Of a stretch of DNA of 64,000 nt, positions 8,831 to 15,611 are shown piece after piece (position 1 is the first letter of the stretch; the number at the start of each line of letters is the position of its first letter). Made by a program: the position numbers and the translations under genes. The DNA is from Marinobacter sp. LV10R510-11A (GTDB lineage: Bacteria > Pseudomonadota > Gammaproteobacteria > Pseudomonadales > Oleiphilaceae). The notes beneath the pieces were generated by a model. That model saw nothing but the letters and a program-made list of their open reading frames with translations. It did not search any database and was not told the DNA's origin. The stretch spans positions 3,286,001 to 3,350,000 of the forward strand of contig NZ_LT907980.1 of assembly GCF_900215155.1 (NCBI RefSeq). The letters run 5' to 3'.

Positions 8831-8911
8831 ACTTCTCCTGACAAGCCCTCCAAAATGGAAGGGGTCAGAGAAGTACAGTCGAATTTGGCCTCTGCCGCGT
8901 AGCGGCTTCGT

Positions 8912-8990
8912 TCAACCAGTCAATTAAGTTCGTTCCGGCCTGACGGCCGTCCACCGGACGCCCCTGTCGGGCCGCCGCTTATTTCAGCGT
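8912..8990 (+). other. attC-like site 8, split by a group II intron
   Basis: TCAACCAGTCAATTAAG to TTTCAGCGT, with the stem CCGGCCTGACGGCCGTCC. The last T of GCGTTA lies after the intron: the sequence continues TACATG at 10347, so removing 8991-10346 rebuilds GCGTTACA. The core resembles site 3. Confidence 0.75.
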
Positions 8991-9496
8991 GTGTGCCGGG
9001 CATGGCACTTAACTAGTCGGGTGAAAGTCCCGATACCAGGTATTCGCAGAGCCGAAGGTTAGCGAAAGGGCAAGGGCTAAACCCGTGAGGGAGGTCTGGA
9101 GGAAGCCCAACGCACCAACAGTAGGGCCTTCTAAGGCAAATCGCGGGGCGATGAACAAGAACTCAATATGAGGTGTGACATATTCGGGGCCAGCGGGCAC
9201 GTGACTGCCAAGCCCTCCATCTGCAACTGGGATATGTTTTATAAATTGAGCGTCTACGCGATGAAAGTTAAGTGTCTTACCCCGGGAGATCTCCTGTTGC
9301 TGCGCTGGGACGCTGCGTGCAGTTGAAAACCGCTGAGGGCTGAGTGATTGGCCCCGACCGCACAGGAGAAGTCAGCAGAGGGCATAGTACCGGTGATTAC
9401 TCGACTGGTTTTTTTTCAGGAGTGAATGTCTACGGGAAGGCCCGAACGGTACCCCTTGGAACAGGGGTTTGAAAGAAGAGAGCAGTTACTGTCGAG

Positions 9497-10289
9497 ATGA
9501 GACCCCATAACGCACCGGAAAATCAGCAAACGCTGTCCCTGGAAACAGGGGGTGAAGTGGTGGCTGGATCCGACAGAGAAGACACTCCGGTTGTTCACGA
9601 TCGACTGATGGAGCGGGTGCTGGACAGGGATAACCTGCGCCGCGCCTTCCGTCAGGTCAAACGCAACAAATGAAGCGCGGGGATAGACGGCATGACCGTT
9701 GACGACCTGACCGCCTTTGTGTCAACGCCAGTTTAAAAGTGACCCACTTATCGGCCCCGGCCGGTACGTCAGGTAGAAATACCCAAGCCCAAAGGCGCTC
9801 TACCCATCAGGCAATCCATCAGGCCCAACGCTACATCAACGACGGGTATCGATGGATCGTGGACATGGATCTGGAAAAGTTCTTTGACCGGGTCAACCAC
9901 GACAAACTAATGACGTTGGTGAAGCGGCGAGTCACGGATGAACGGATACTTAAACTGATCAACCGCTACCTCAAGGCGGCCCGCTGTCGCCGCTGTTAGC
10001 AAACCTGTTACTGGATGAACTGGACAAGGAGTTGGAAAGACGTGGTCACCGGGTCGTCCGCTACGCGGACGACTGCAACATCTACGTCAAAAGCCAGCGT
10101 TCCGGTCAGCGAGTACTGGCAAGCATCACCGGCTATCTACATCGTCGGCTAAAACTCACGGTGAATGAGGAAAAGAGCGCGGTGGGTCGTCCCTGGGAGC
10201 GAGTGTTCCTGGGGTTCACGTTCACTCGACGGGATCGGATCTTGTTGAGCGTTGAACTACTCAATCAACCGAACCGCCGTGGTACGTGA
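9497..10289 (+). pseudogene. Group II intron reverse transcriptase/maturase, broken
   Basis: From the ATG at 9497 the frame is good until a TGA at 9671 (family members have Gly there, in RNKGSAGIDGMT). After 9720 an IS-end-like stretch replaces part of the finger domain. Reading resumes with RPVRQVEIPKPKG, jumps to HQAQRYINDGYRW and VDMDLEKFFDRVNHD. A deletion near 9990 then shifts frame to GGPLSPLLANLLLDEL and VRYADDCNIYV, so the catalytic YADD is still visible. At least four lesions; not functional. Confidence 0.85.
9720..9750 (+). mobile_element. Short IS-end-like remnant inside the intron ORF
   Basis: TGTCAACGCCAGTTTAAAAG followed by TGACCCACTTA looks like one end of an IS21-family element. 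It sits where RT residues are missing, as if an insertion and later deletion left only this end. Assignment is by resemblance. Confidence 0.35.
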
Positions 10290-10378
10290 TCCGTATGCCC
10301 GGTGGTGTCGGGGGAGGGGTGCCGTGAGGTGCCTCCCTATCCCGATTACATGTGCAAAGCTGACCGAACCTTTGGCTC

Positions 10379-10406
10379 TTGACAGTGGTATCAATAGTGA
10401 TACTAT
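10379..10406 (+). promoter_or_regulatory. Promoter of the hicAB cassette
   Basis: TTGACA at 10379-10384 and TACTAT at 10401-10406, 16 bases apart. The expected transcript start is at or next to the ATG at 10413. The spacer holds the dyad ATAGTGATACTAT, a likely operator. A similar ATAGTGATACTAT occurs before the antitoxin at 14833. Confidence 0.6.
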
Positions 10407-10412
10407 TATTGT

Positions 10413-10664
10413 ATGGCTAAACTCGACGAACTCCTCAAATCCATGCGGGACAACCCGAAAGGTGTCCGTTTTTCTGACTTGTGCAAAGTGTGCGACCTAT
10501 ATTTCGGTCTGCCACGGCAATCCGGGTCTAGCCACCGAGTCTACAAAACGCCATGGCTGGGCGATCCACGCGTCAATATTCAGAATGCGAAAGGCAAAGC
10601 CAAGGCATATCAAGTGAAACAGGTGCTGCGGGCTATAGAGCGGCTAGAGGTCAAAAATGGATAA
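10413..10664 (+). CDS. HicA-family toxin
   Basis: 83 residues. VRFSDLCKVCDLYFG then GSSHRVYKTP is the HicA double-stranded RNA-binding-like fold, with the active His in the SSH segment. HicA proteins cleave mRNA without the ribosome. No ribosome-binding site precedes the ATG, and the promoter places the transcript start on it. The stop overlaps the antitoxin start by eight bases. Confidence 0.85.
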   Translation: MAKLDELLKSMRDNPKGVRFSDLCKVCDLYFGLPRQSGSSHRVYKTPWLGDPRVNIQNAKGKAKAYQVKQVLRAIERLEVKNG

Positions 10665-10983
10665 AATCATTGATCGGTATACATATAGAGTCACTTGGTC
10701 AGAAGAGGATCAGGAACATGTGGGGCTGTGCGTAGAGTTCCCGAGTCTAAGCTGGTTAGAAAAAACACCCGAAAAGGCCCTTAAGGGTATTCGTGACTTG
10801 GTTTTGGATTGTATCAATGACCTTCAGGAAGAGAATCAAGCTATACCGCAACCCATAGCTTCTAAGGCATTCAGTGGAAAATTCATGGTGCGTGTCACTC
10901 CAGACACACATCGTTCACTTGCGATTCAAGCCGCTGAATCTGGCGTTAGCTTGAACCGTTTAATCTCGAGTAAGCTGCATTGA
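10657..10983 (+). CDS. HicB-family antitoxin
   Basis: 108 residues. The N-terminal partial RNase H-like fold shows EDQEHVGLCVEFPSLSW. The C-terminal ribbon-helix-helix, from about residue 75, shows FMVRVTPDTHRSLAIQAAESGVSLNRLIS, the DNA-binding part. It neutralises HicA and represses the pair. Confidence 0.88.
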   Translation: MDKIIDRYTYRVTWSEEDQEHVGLCVEFPSLSWLEKTPEKALKGIRDLVLDCINDLQEENQAIPQPIASKAFSGKFMVRVTPDTHRSLAIQAAESGVSLNRLISSKLH

Positions 10984-10989
10984 ATCATG

Positions 10990-11046
10990 TAACAAATGCA
11001 GGCAAGGGACGCTCCTGACATAGCGCCCCTGCTGCAAGCGTTATAT
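10990..11046 (+). other. attC-like site 9 (short)
   Basis: TAACAAATGCAGGC to GCTGCAAGCGTTATA, with a compact stem (AGGGACGC against GCGCCCCT). Confidence 0.75.
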
Positions 11047-11062
11047 TTTATGAGGCCGATTT

Positions 11063-11662
11063 ATGCTGACCGATGACCAAAAAAGATATCGAGATCGTGC
11101 CAACCGTGCGCGTAGGGGGCTTTTCAAAGAAAAGGAAAAGTTCGGTGTAATTTCAGACGGCTCGGGGAAGCGCTATCAGGTATGCGTCTACTATGTGCTT
11201 AGTGGTGCTCCCGAGAAAGCAGTCGAGTTCATAGAATGGTTTGAACAAGAGTTTCCTGATGATGTCGGTGAGCCCGCTTTTCTTCTATTCGTGGCGATTG
11301 GATATTATCGGTTAGGGCTTCTGGAGAAAGCGCGAACCTACCTGCTTGATGCCATGTTAAGTAATATCTATCTTCTCCCGCACCTATTTTCGAAGTCACT
11401 TCCTGAACAGGATATGTGGCACTCGTCAAACCGAGCGCAGCCCGATTACATTTGGGAGATTGAGGAGTTTCTTGACGAGCCGACAATTCAAGAGCGGAAG
11501 TGGTTCAAGGTGCAGTTTGAAAACGAAGCATTCACAAAAATTCGCAGCAAGTACGTAGCAACATTTCAGGCCTTACAGCATGCCAGTGAATATGATGCTC
11601 GTCGGCGCATTCTTGATGAGTGGTATGATTATGCTGCTTCTGTCCGTGTAAACAAAATATAA
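11063..11662 (+). CDS. Cassette protein of unknown function
   Basis: 199 residues. It has alternating aromatic and charged helical segments such as EKAVEFIEWFEQEFPDD and AIGYYRLGLLEKARTYLLDAML, which look like TPR-type helix pairs. I do not recognise the family. The stop TAA is the left box of the next attC (TATAACCAG). One forward gene fills the cassette. Confidence 0.6.
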   Translation: MLTDDQKRYRDRANRARRGLFKEKEKFGVISDGSGKRYQVCVYYVLSGAPEKAVEFIEWFEQEFPDDVGEPAFLLFVAIGYYRLGLLEKARTYLLDAMLSNIYLLPHLFSKSLPEQDMWHSSNRAQPDYIWEIEEFLDEPTIQERKWFKVQFENEAFTKIRSKYVATFQALQHASEYDARRRILDEWYDYAASVRVNKI

Positions 11663-11713
11663 CCAGTCACGCCAGCGGACGCGCTAAAGCGCGCCACTAA
11701 GTTCATAGTTATA
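11660..11713 (+). other. attC-like site 10
   Basis: TAACCAGTCACGCC to CATAGTTATA. GGACGCGC pairs with GCGCGCC. Its right GTTA also supplies the stop codon of the inverted vapC. Confidence 0.75.
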
Positions 11714-12110
11714 TTTCAGATGCAGCAGAGTGCAATCCAAGGTGATCAACGAAAGGGATGAAATCGCGATCAAGAAAGAGCAGTGGTATGCCTTCCTCTA
11801 TGCAAAACGACGCGATGATGACGTCAGCGGTTTTTCGTATAGTGACCCCTTGCTTTCGCAGTGCACGATAATTCTCTGCGCACTTTTCAGCCATCGCTTT
11901 GCCAAACATTTCATGTTGATCCAGAGTTAAGAGAAGTTGCCTGGTTTTGCGATAATCGCGGTCGCTACGAATTCCCTGCAGAATTTCGAGGAATATCAGG
12001 TCGCCGATGGCAACGGTTGCTTCAATAATTGCTGAATCGAGCAGGTCTGTGTGGGGGCTTTGGACTCCGTTGAAATAGTCGATCCAGACACTGGTATCCA
12101 CCAGTATCAT
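11709..12110 (-). CDS. VapC-family PIN-domain ribonuclease toxin
   Basis: 133 residues with the PIN-domain acidic residues in MILVDTSVWIDYF, the Glu in FLEILQG, the Asp in RKTADVIIASFC and the Asp in LLFLDRDF. Members cut tRNA or rRNA. It lies behind vapB with a four-base overlap, on the minus strand, so the cassette is inverted relative to the array. The stop TAA is the complement of the attC GTTA at 11708-11711. Confidence 0.9.
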   Translation of the reverse strand: MILVDTSVWIDYFNGVQSPHTDLLDSAIIEATVAIGDLIFLEILQGIRSDRDYRKTRQLLLTLDQHEMFGKAMAEKCAENYRALRKQGVTIRKTADVIIASFCIEEGIPLLFLDRDFIPFVDHLGLHSAASEI

Positions 12111-12301
12111 TTATCATCTCGCATGTTGTCCAAGTTGCCTTCCCACTTGATTTTTCCGCGTAATTTACGAAGCTCTTGTTGCTCGCTCATGCGCACCAAT
12201 AGCTTTAGGCCTTGCTCAACGGCCTCTTTTTTGGTTTCGTAGCCTGAAGTCTTCAGAGCGTCGGCCATCAATTTGTCATCTATAACAATATTCGTTCTCA
12301 T
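12107..12301 (-). CDS. VapB-family antitoxin
   Basis: 64 residues, MRTNIVIDDKLMADALKTSG at the N-terminus, the ribbon-helix-helix DNA-binding fold of VapB. I chose the ATG at 12301 because the protein starts directly at the conserved strand and an operator overlaps it; an upstream start adds residues that match nothing. It represses itself and blocks VapC. Confidence 0.88.
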   Translation of the reverse strand: MRTNIVIDDKLMADALKTSGYETKKEAVEQGLKLLVRMSEQQELRKLRGKIKWEGNLDNMRDDK

Positions 12302-12302
12302 G

Positions 12303-12320
12303 CTATACCCATGTGTATAG
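12303..12320 (-). promoter_or_regulatory. Operator of the vapBC pair
   Basis: CTATACCCATGTGTATAG, with perfect six-base arms, lies one base upstream of the vapB start codon on the minus strand. It is the probable VapBC binding site. Confidence 0.55.
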
Positions 12321-12353
12321 GACGTAAGTTCTCTACACAATCTAACATGGCCA

Positions 12354-12436
12354 AAAGAACAAAACAATCGGCTGCACAGTGACCGATTTTACGCCGCTTC
12401 GCGGCTCCAAACCGGCGCGTGAGCCGGGCGTTAGGG
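12354..12436 (+). other. attC-like site 11
   Basis: GAACAAAACAATCGG on the left and GGGCGTTAGGG on the right. The stem has GCCGCTTCGCGGC in the loop region. The right GTTA doubles as the stop codon of the inverted, split yoeB. Confidence 0.65.
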
Positions 12437-12579
12437 CTGGTCGTAGTGTCCTCCAATGGCGAAAACATAAATAGATTTATCGTCGAATCGGTATATGAGC
12501 CTGTCTTTCTGTGAGACCCACCATGTCACCGTAGTTGTCCAGTTGGCGATTTCGCCTAATTCATCACCTGGTGGGTGGT

Positions 12580-13098
12580 ATGAGAAACGCAATGGCTCGT
12601 TATTCCGAAGAGCACAAGGCCGCAGTCCTGAAGAAGCTGCTGCCGCCCCAGAATCACACGGTTGCCGCTGTCTCCGCAGAGGAAGGCATCTCCGATGTGA
12701 CCCTGTACAATTGGCTGAAACAGTGTCGGCAACGAGGAGTGCCTGTGCCAGGTCATAACAAAACTGCGGACCATTGGTCCGGCGAAGCCAAGCTGGCTGT
12801 GGTCATTGAAACCGCATCGCTTTCCGAAGAAGAGCTCAGTGCCTACTGCCGCGAAAAGGGCCTATACGTTGAGCAGGTCCGGCGCTGGAAGGACGCCTGC
12901 ATCCAGGGCACCGGTCAGCAGGAAGATCAGCACAAAGAGAGCCAGAAAGCGCACAAGCTTAGCCGGAAACGGATCAAACAACTGAAAGCGGAAGTGCGTC
13001 GCAAGGACAAGGTCCTGGCCGAGACCACGTCGCTCCTGGTGCTATCAAAAAAGCTGGAAGCCTTGTATGGGACCGATCAGGACAACGAGGACGATTGA
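12580..13098 (+). CDS. IS3-family OrfA
   Basis: About 172 residues with two helix-turn-helix-like parts: YSEEHKAAVLKKLL then VAAVSAEEGISDVTLYNWLKQ, and LSAYCREKGLYVEQVRRWKD. A leucine-zipper-like coiled coil follows. Near its end the codons tca-aaa-aag form A_AAA_AAG at 13047-13053, the canonical -1 slippage heptamer, and the -1 frame is open straight into orfB. The start among three ATGs is not certain. Confidence 0.88.
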   Translation: MRNAMARYSEEHKAAVLKKLLPPQNHTVAAVSAEEGISDVTLYNWLKQCRQRGVPVPGHNKTADHWSGEAKLAVVIETASLSEEELSAYCREKGLYVEQVRRWKDACIQGTGQQEDQHKESQKAHKLSRKRIKQLKAEVRRKDKVLAETTSLLVLSKKLEALYGTDQDNEDD

Positions 13099-14159
13099 CC
13101 TCCCTGGATGACCGTACAAGGCTGTTGCAGTACTTTGATGAGGCGGTGACCACCGGGGCTTCGCGCTATCAAGCGGCCAACCTGATGGGGCTGAGTGAGC
13201 GCACCCTGAAACGCTGGCGCACGGCATCCGGCCATGTGGCCGAGGACCGGCGCCCAGAGGCTCCCCGTTCACCCCAGCACCACCAACTGACTGAGGTCGA
13301 GGAAGTGGCCATTATGGCGGCGTGTAATCAACCGGTATATCGCAGCTTGCCGCCCTCTCAAATCGTGCCGTTGCTGGCCGACAAGGGCCTCTATATCGCC
13401 TCGGTGTCTTCTTTCTATCGGGTACTGACAAAGCACGACCAGCTCCAGCACCGGGGACGTGCTCGGCCCGCCAAGCCGCACCCCTTACCCACCAGCTTCA
13501 CGGCCACTGGCCCGAACCAGCTGTGGAGCTGGGACATTAGCAGCTGCCCATCACAGGTACGTGGCGAGCACTGGTATCTGTATCTGATTATGGACGTGTT
13601 CAGCCGCAAAATCGTGGCTTGGGAAGTTCATCAAGCGGAGCTTGGCGAACACGCCAAAGAGCTGGTCCAGAGAGCGCTGTTGCGCGAAGGCTGCTGGCAC
13701 AAGCCACCGGTGCTGCACTCTGACAACGGCGCGCCCATGACGTCGCATACGCTCAAAGCGCGCCTGGCGGATCTAGGCATGCTGATGTCCTATAGTCGGC
13801 CCCGCGTGAGCAATGACAACCCGTACTCGGAAGCCTTGTTCAAAACCACCAAGTACTGCCCGGCGTGGCCGTCAAAGGGCTTTGTATCGCTGCAGGCGGT
13901 CCGTCAGTGGATGATGCAGTTCGAGCATGCCTACAATGAAAAACACTTACACAGCGGCATCAACTTTGTCACCCCTGGCAGCCGTCATCGGGGTGAAGAT
14001 CGCGCCATCCTGAGTCAGCGGGAGGCGGTCTTTAAAGCCGCTAAAGCGAAGAACCCAAGGCGCTGGACGGGCGCAACACGAGACTGGAGCCCGGTGATGG
14101 AGGTCTCCCTAAACCCGGGACGGGCCAGTGAAATAGAGCTTAATAAGTGTGCCGCATGA
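13095..14159 (+). CDS. IS3-family OrfB, DDE transposase
   Basis: 354 residues from a TTG, more likely made as an OrfAB fusion by slippage. The integrase core shows WSWDISSCPSQ (first Asp), VLHSDNGAPMTS (second Asp) and NPYSEALFKTTKY (Glu with the downstream Lys), complete for catalysis. The N-terminal half has a further helix-turn-helix (ANLMGLSERTLKRW). Confidence 0.92.
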   Translation: MTSLDDRTRLLQYFDEAVTTGASRYQAANLMGLSERTLKRWRTASGHVAEDRRPEAPRSPQHHQLTEVEEVAIMAACNQPVYRSLPPSQIVPLLADKGLYIASVSSFYRVLTKHDQLQHRGRARPAKPHPLPTSFTATGPNQLWSWDISSCPSQVRGEHWYLYLIMDVFSRKIVAWEVHQAELGEHAKELVQRALLREGCWHKPPVLHSDNGAPMTSHTLKARLADLGMLMSYSRPRVSNDNPYSEALFKTTKYCPAWPSKGFVSLQAVRQWMMQFEHAYNEKHLHSGINFVTPGSRHRGEDRAILSQREAVFKAAKAKNPRRWTGATRDWSPVMEVSLNPGRASEIELNKCAA

Positions 14160-14366
14160 ACCTTGATACTTGGACAACTCGGTTGACAATCACCGGAGAT
14201 GCGCCGTGACCACAAGCCTGATAAGTTGTGCTTAAGCGATTCAGGTTTGCCGATGCCAGTTGATGGGTCGTCAGAGCGGAGCATTTCTTTTAGCAATTTG
14301 CAGAGAGCCTTGTGCAGCTTCTTGTCTTTCTCTCGCATCTTTTCATAGGCTTCCCAAGTGCTGCCC

Positions 14367-14639
14367 TCAAATACCAGTGATCTCATTCATCTGCTCATCA
14401 TTAGGTGTATATCCTTGGGCACGGCTGTGAGTATCGAGGGAGGCCGCAATCTGCTGCATCAGGTCTTGGTTCTGAAGAACATGCAGGGTTTCTTGTTCTC
14501 TTTCCCAGTCTTCGGCACTCATAATCACGAAAGCCTCTCCGGCGCGGCGTGTCACCTTGAGGGGTTCGTGCCTGCTAATAACCTGTTCTACTAGGCTTTT
14601 CAGGTTGTCTCTGAATTTATTTACACTGATGATATTCAT
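14367..14639 (-). CDS. YefM-family antitoxin
   Basis: 90 residues beginning MNIISVNKFRDNLKSLVEQV, then FVIMSAEDWE, a clear YefM/Phd fold. It overlaps the 5' end of yoeB by 20 bases and would be expressed with it on the minus strand. Since that toxin gene is disrupted, this antitoxin is an orphan that may still bind related operators in the array. Confidence 0.9.
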   Translation of the reverse strand: MNIISVNKFRDNLKSLVEQVISRHEPLKVTRRAGEAFVIMSAEDWEREQETLHVLQNQDLMQQIAASLDTHSRAQGYTPNDEQMNEITGI

Positions 14640-14653
14640 AATTCCACCATTAC

Positions 14654-14670
14654 GTACGGTAACTCCGTAC
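14654..14670 (-). promoter_or_regulatory. Operator of the yefM/yoeB cassette
   Basis: GTACGGTAACTCCGTAC has perfect six-base arms and lies 15 bases upstream of yefM. It probably binds YefM. Confidence 0.55.
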
Positions 14671-14689
14671 TACTATATCGCAATAGCCC

Positions 14690-14768
14690 TAACAAGGCCA
14701 GTCACAGCGACGTCTACTGCATTGCGGCTTCGCCTCCATTCCGTAGACGCGCGTGCTGTTGCGTTAGC
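14690..14768 (+). other. attC-like site 12
   Basis: TAACAAGGCCAGTC to GTTGCGTTAGC, with the loop CGGCTTCGCCTCC. It is of the same subtype as sites 2 and 4. Confidence 0.85.
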
Positions 14769-14785
14769 TGAGATTGCGCCACCTG

Positions 14786-14811
14786 AATAGTGATACTATA
14801 GTGTCACTATT
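14786..14811 (+). promoter_or_regulatory. Operator of the phd/parE cassette
   Basis: A 26-bp near-perfect palindrome (arms AATAGTGATACTA and its complement, two mismatches) 21 bases before the antitoxin start. The likely -10 element lies inside it. Confidence 0.6.
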
Positions 14812-14832
14812 AAGATAATTCAGGATAATTCC

Positions 14833-15090
14833 ATGAAAGTTGAGCTAGTTACAAGCCTCAAGCGCCAAGCGACGAAAATTTTGGCAGACCTACATTTGTC
14901 GAAAGAACCGGTACTGATTACAGAGCATGGCCAGCCATCCGCTTATCTCGTCGATGTGAAGGATTACGAGTTTATGCAGCGCCGGCTGGAACTGCTTGAA
15001 GGGCTCTCAAGGGGAGAGCGTGCTGTACTGGAGGGGAGAACGTACAGCCAAAACGAAGCCCGGGAGAAAATGAGTAAATGGCTGAAGTAA
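14833..15090 (+). CDS. Phd/YefM-type antitoxin
   Basis: 85 residues: KRQATKILADLHLSKEPVLI then EHGQPSAYLVDVKDYEFM, the Phd fold that binds DNA, then a charged toxin-binding tail. The gene overlaps the toxin start by 13 bases. Forward orientation in its cassette. Confidence 0.87.
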   Translation: MKVELVTSLKRQATKILADLHLSKEPVLITEHGQPSAYLVDVKDYEFMQRRLELLEGLSRGERAVLEGRTYSQNEAREKMSKWLK

Positions 15091-15380
15091 TCTGGACGGA
15101 GCCAGCTCTTCACGAATTAGATTCCATCGCTGAGTACATTGCTCTGGATAATGTGGTGGCTGCAAGCGCTCTGGTTGAAGAGGTGTTCGGTAAAACGGAG
15201 CGCTTGGAAAGCTTTCCGCAATCTGGTCGAATTCCACCTGAACTGCCCAATTCAATCTACAGGGAAGCTGTCGTGCCACCCTGCCGTGTTTTCTACCGAG
15301 AAGAAGGGAATTATATGTTCATTCTCTATGTTATGAGGGAGGAGCGGCAGCTTCGTGTTTACATGCTGGAAAACAGCTAA
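15078..15380 (+). CDS. RelE/ParE-family toxin
   Basis: 100 residues. VIWTEPALHELDSIAEYIA is the ParE start; LESFPQSGRIPPEL and YREAVVPPCRVFYRE follow in the expected order. ParE proteins block gyrase, RelE proteins cut mRNA, and the sequence alone favours ParE. The stop TAA is the left box of the next attC (CTAACCAGG). Confidence 0.87.
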   Translation: MAEVIWTEPALHELDSIAEYIALDNVVAASALVEEVFGKTERLESFPQSGRIPPELPNSIYREAVVPPCRVFYREEGNYMFILYVMREERQLRVYMLENS

Positions 15381-15451
15381 CCAGGCGCGGCCCGCGGACG
15401 CCTTTGTCTACGCTTCGCTGCGTCAAACGCAGGGGTGCGCTCAGCGTTAGC
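15378..15451 (+). other. attC-like site 13
   Basis: TAACCAGGCGCGGC to CTCAGCGTTAGC, with CTACGCTTCGCTGCG in the loop. Confidence 0.85.
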
Positions 15452-15482
15452 TGTATCAAAATCTGCCGAGCGAGATAAAAAG

Positions 15483-15611
15483 ATGCTAGTTCCAAGTCAT
15501 TTCAGAGAAGAAAACCAAGAAAAACTTCAGCAGTACATCAAGGAATATAGTTTTGGTGTGCTGGTGGTTGCTGACAATGATGGTATCGACGCAAACCACC
15601 TCCCATTATAG
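15483..15611 (+). pseudogene. PaiB-like FMN-binding regulator, N-terminal fragment
   Basis: 42 residues: MLVPSHFREENQEKLQQYI then GVLVVADNDGIDANHLPL, the start of PaiB-type FMN-binding split-barrel proteins (about 200 residues). The frame closes on a TAG made by the end of the adjacent transposable element at 15607. The rest of the gene is not found on the far side of the element, so the insertion was joined by a deletion. Confidence 0.8.

Larger units (their letters stand above)
6660..8880 (-). mobile_element. IS91-like element with accessory tyrosine recombinase
   Basis: Two overlapping minus-strand genes (recombinase, then HUH transposase) make up the element. It fills the stretch between two attC-like sites. 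I could not fix the exact ends: IS91 elements lack inverted repeats and target duplications. Its GC content is visibly higher than that of the cassettes around it. Confidence 0.6.
8991..10346 (+). mobile_element. Degenerate group IIC-attC intron
   Basis: The 5' end GTGTGCCGGGCATGGCAC follows the attC stem and the 3' end CCTCCCTATCCCGAT precedes the rest of the site, the insertion behaviour of class C-attC introns. A domain I-like region, GTCGGGTGAAAGTCCCGATA, lies near the start. A reverse transcriptase relic fills 9497-10289. Length is 1,356 bases; intact relatives are nearer 2 kb. Internal deletions and an in-frame stop mean it cannot make its own protein. Confidence 0.8.
12517..14195 (+). 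mobile_element. IS3-family insertion sequence
   Basis: 1,679 bases with subterminal imperfect inverted repeats that share AGTTGTCCA (12533 region and 14171-14181). It carries orfA and orfB in the classic two-frame order. Target duplication GAGA at 12513-12516 and 14196-14199. The borders are fixed by the reconstruction of the split yoeB. Confidence 0.88.
12431..14386 (-). pseudogene. YoeB/Txe toxin gene split by an IS3-family element
   Basis: The N-terminal part (14386 down to 14196) reads GKPESLKHNLSGLWSRRIS. The C-terminal part (12516 down to 12431) reads QKDRLIYRFDDKSIYVFA and ends GGHYDQP. Removing 12517-14195 and one copy of the GAGA duplication joins them as LWSRRISQKDRLIYRF, the exact Txe signature. 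The toxin lacks its catalytic C-terminus in the present state. Its antitoxin gene upstream is intact. Confidence 0.9.
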
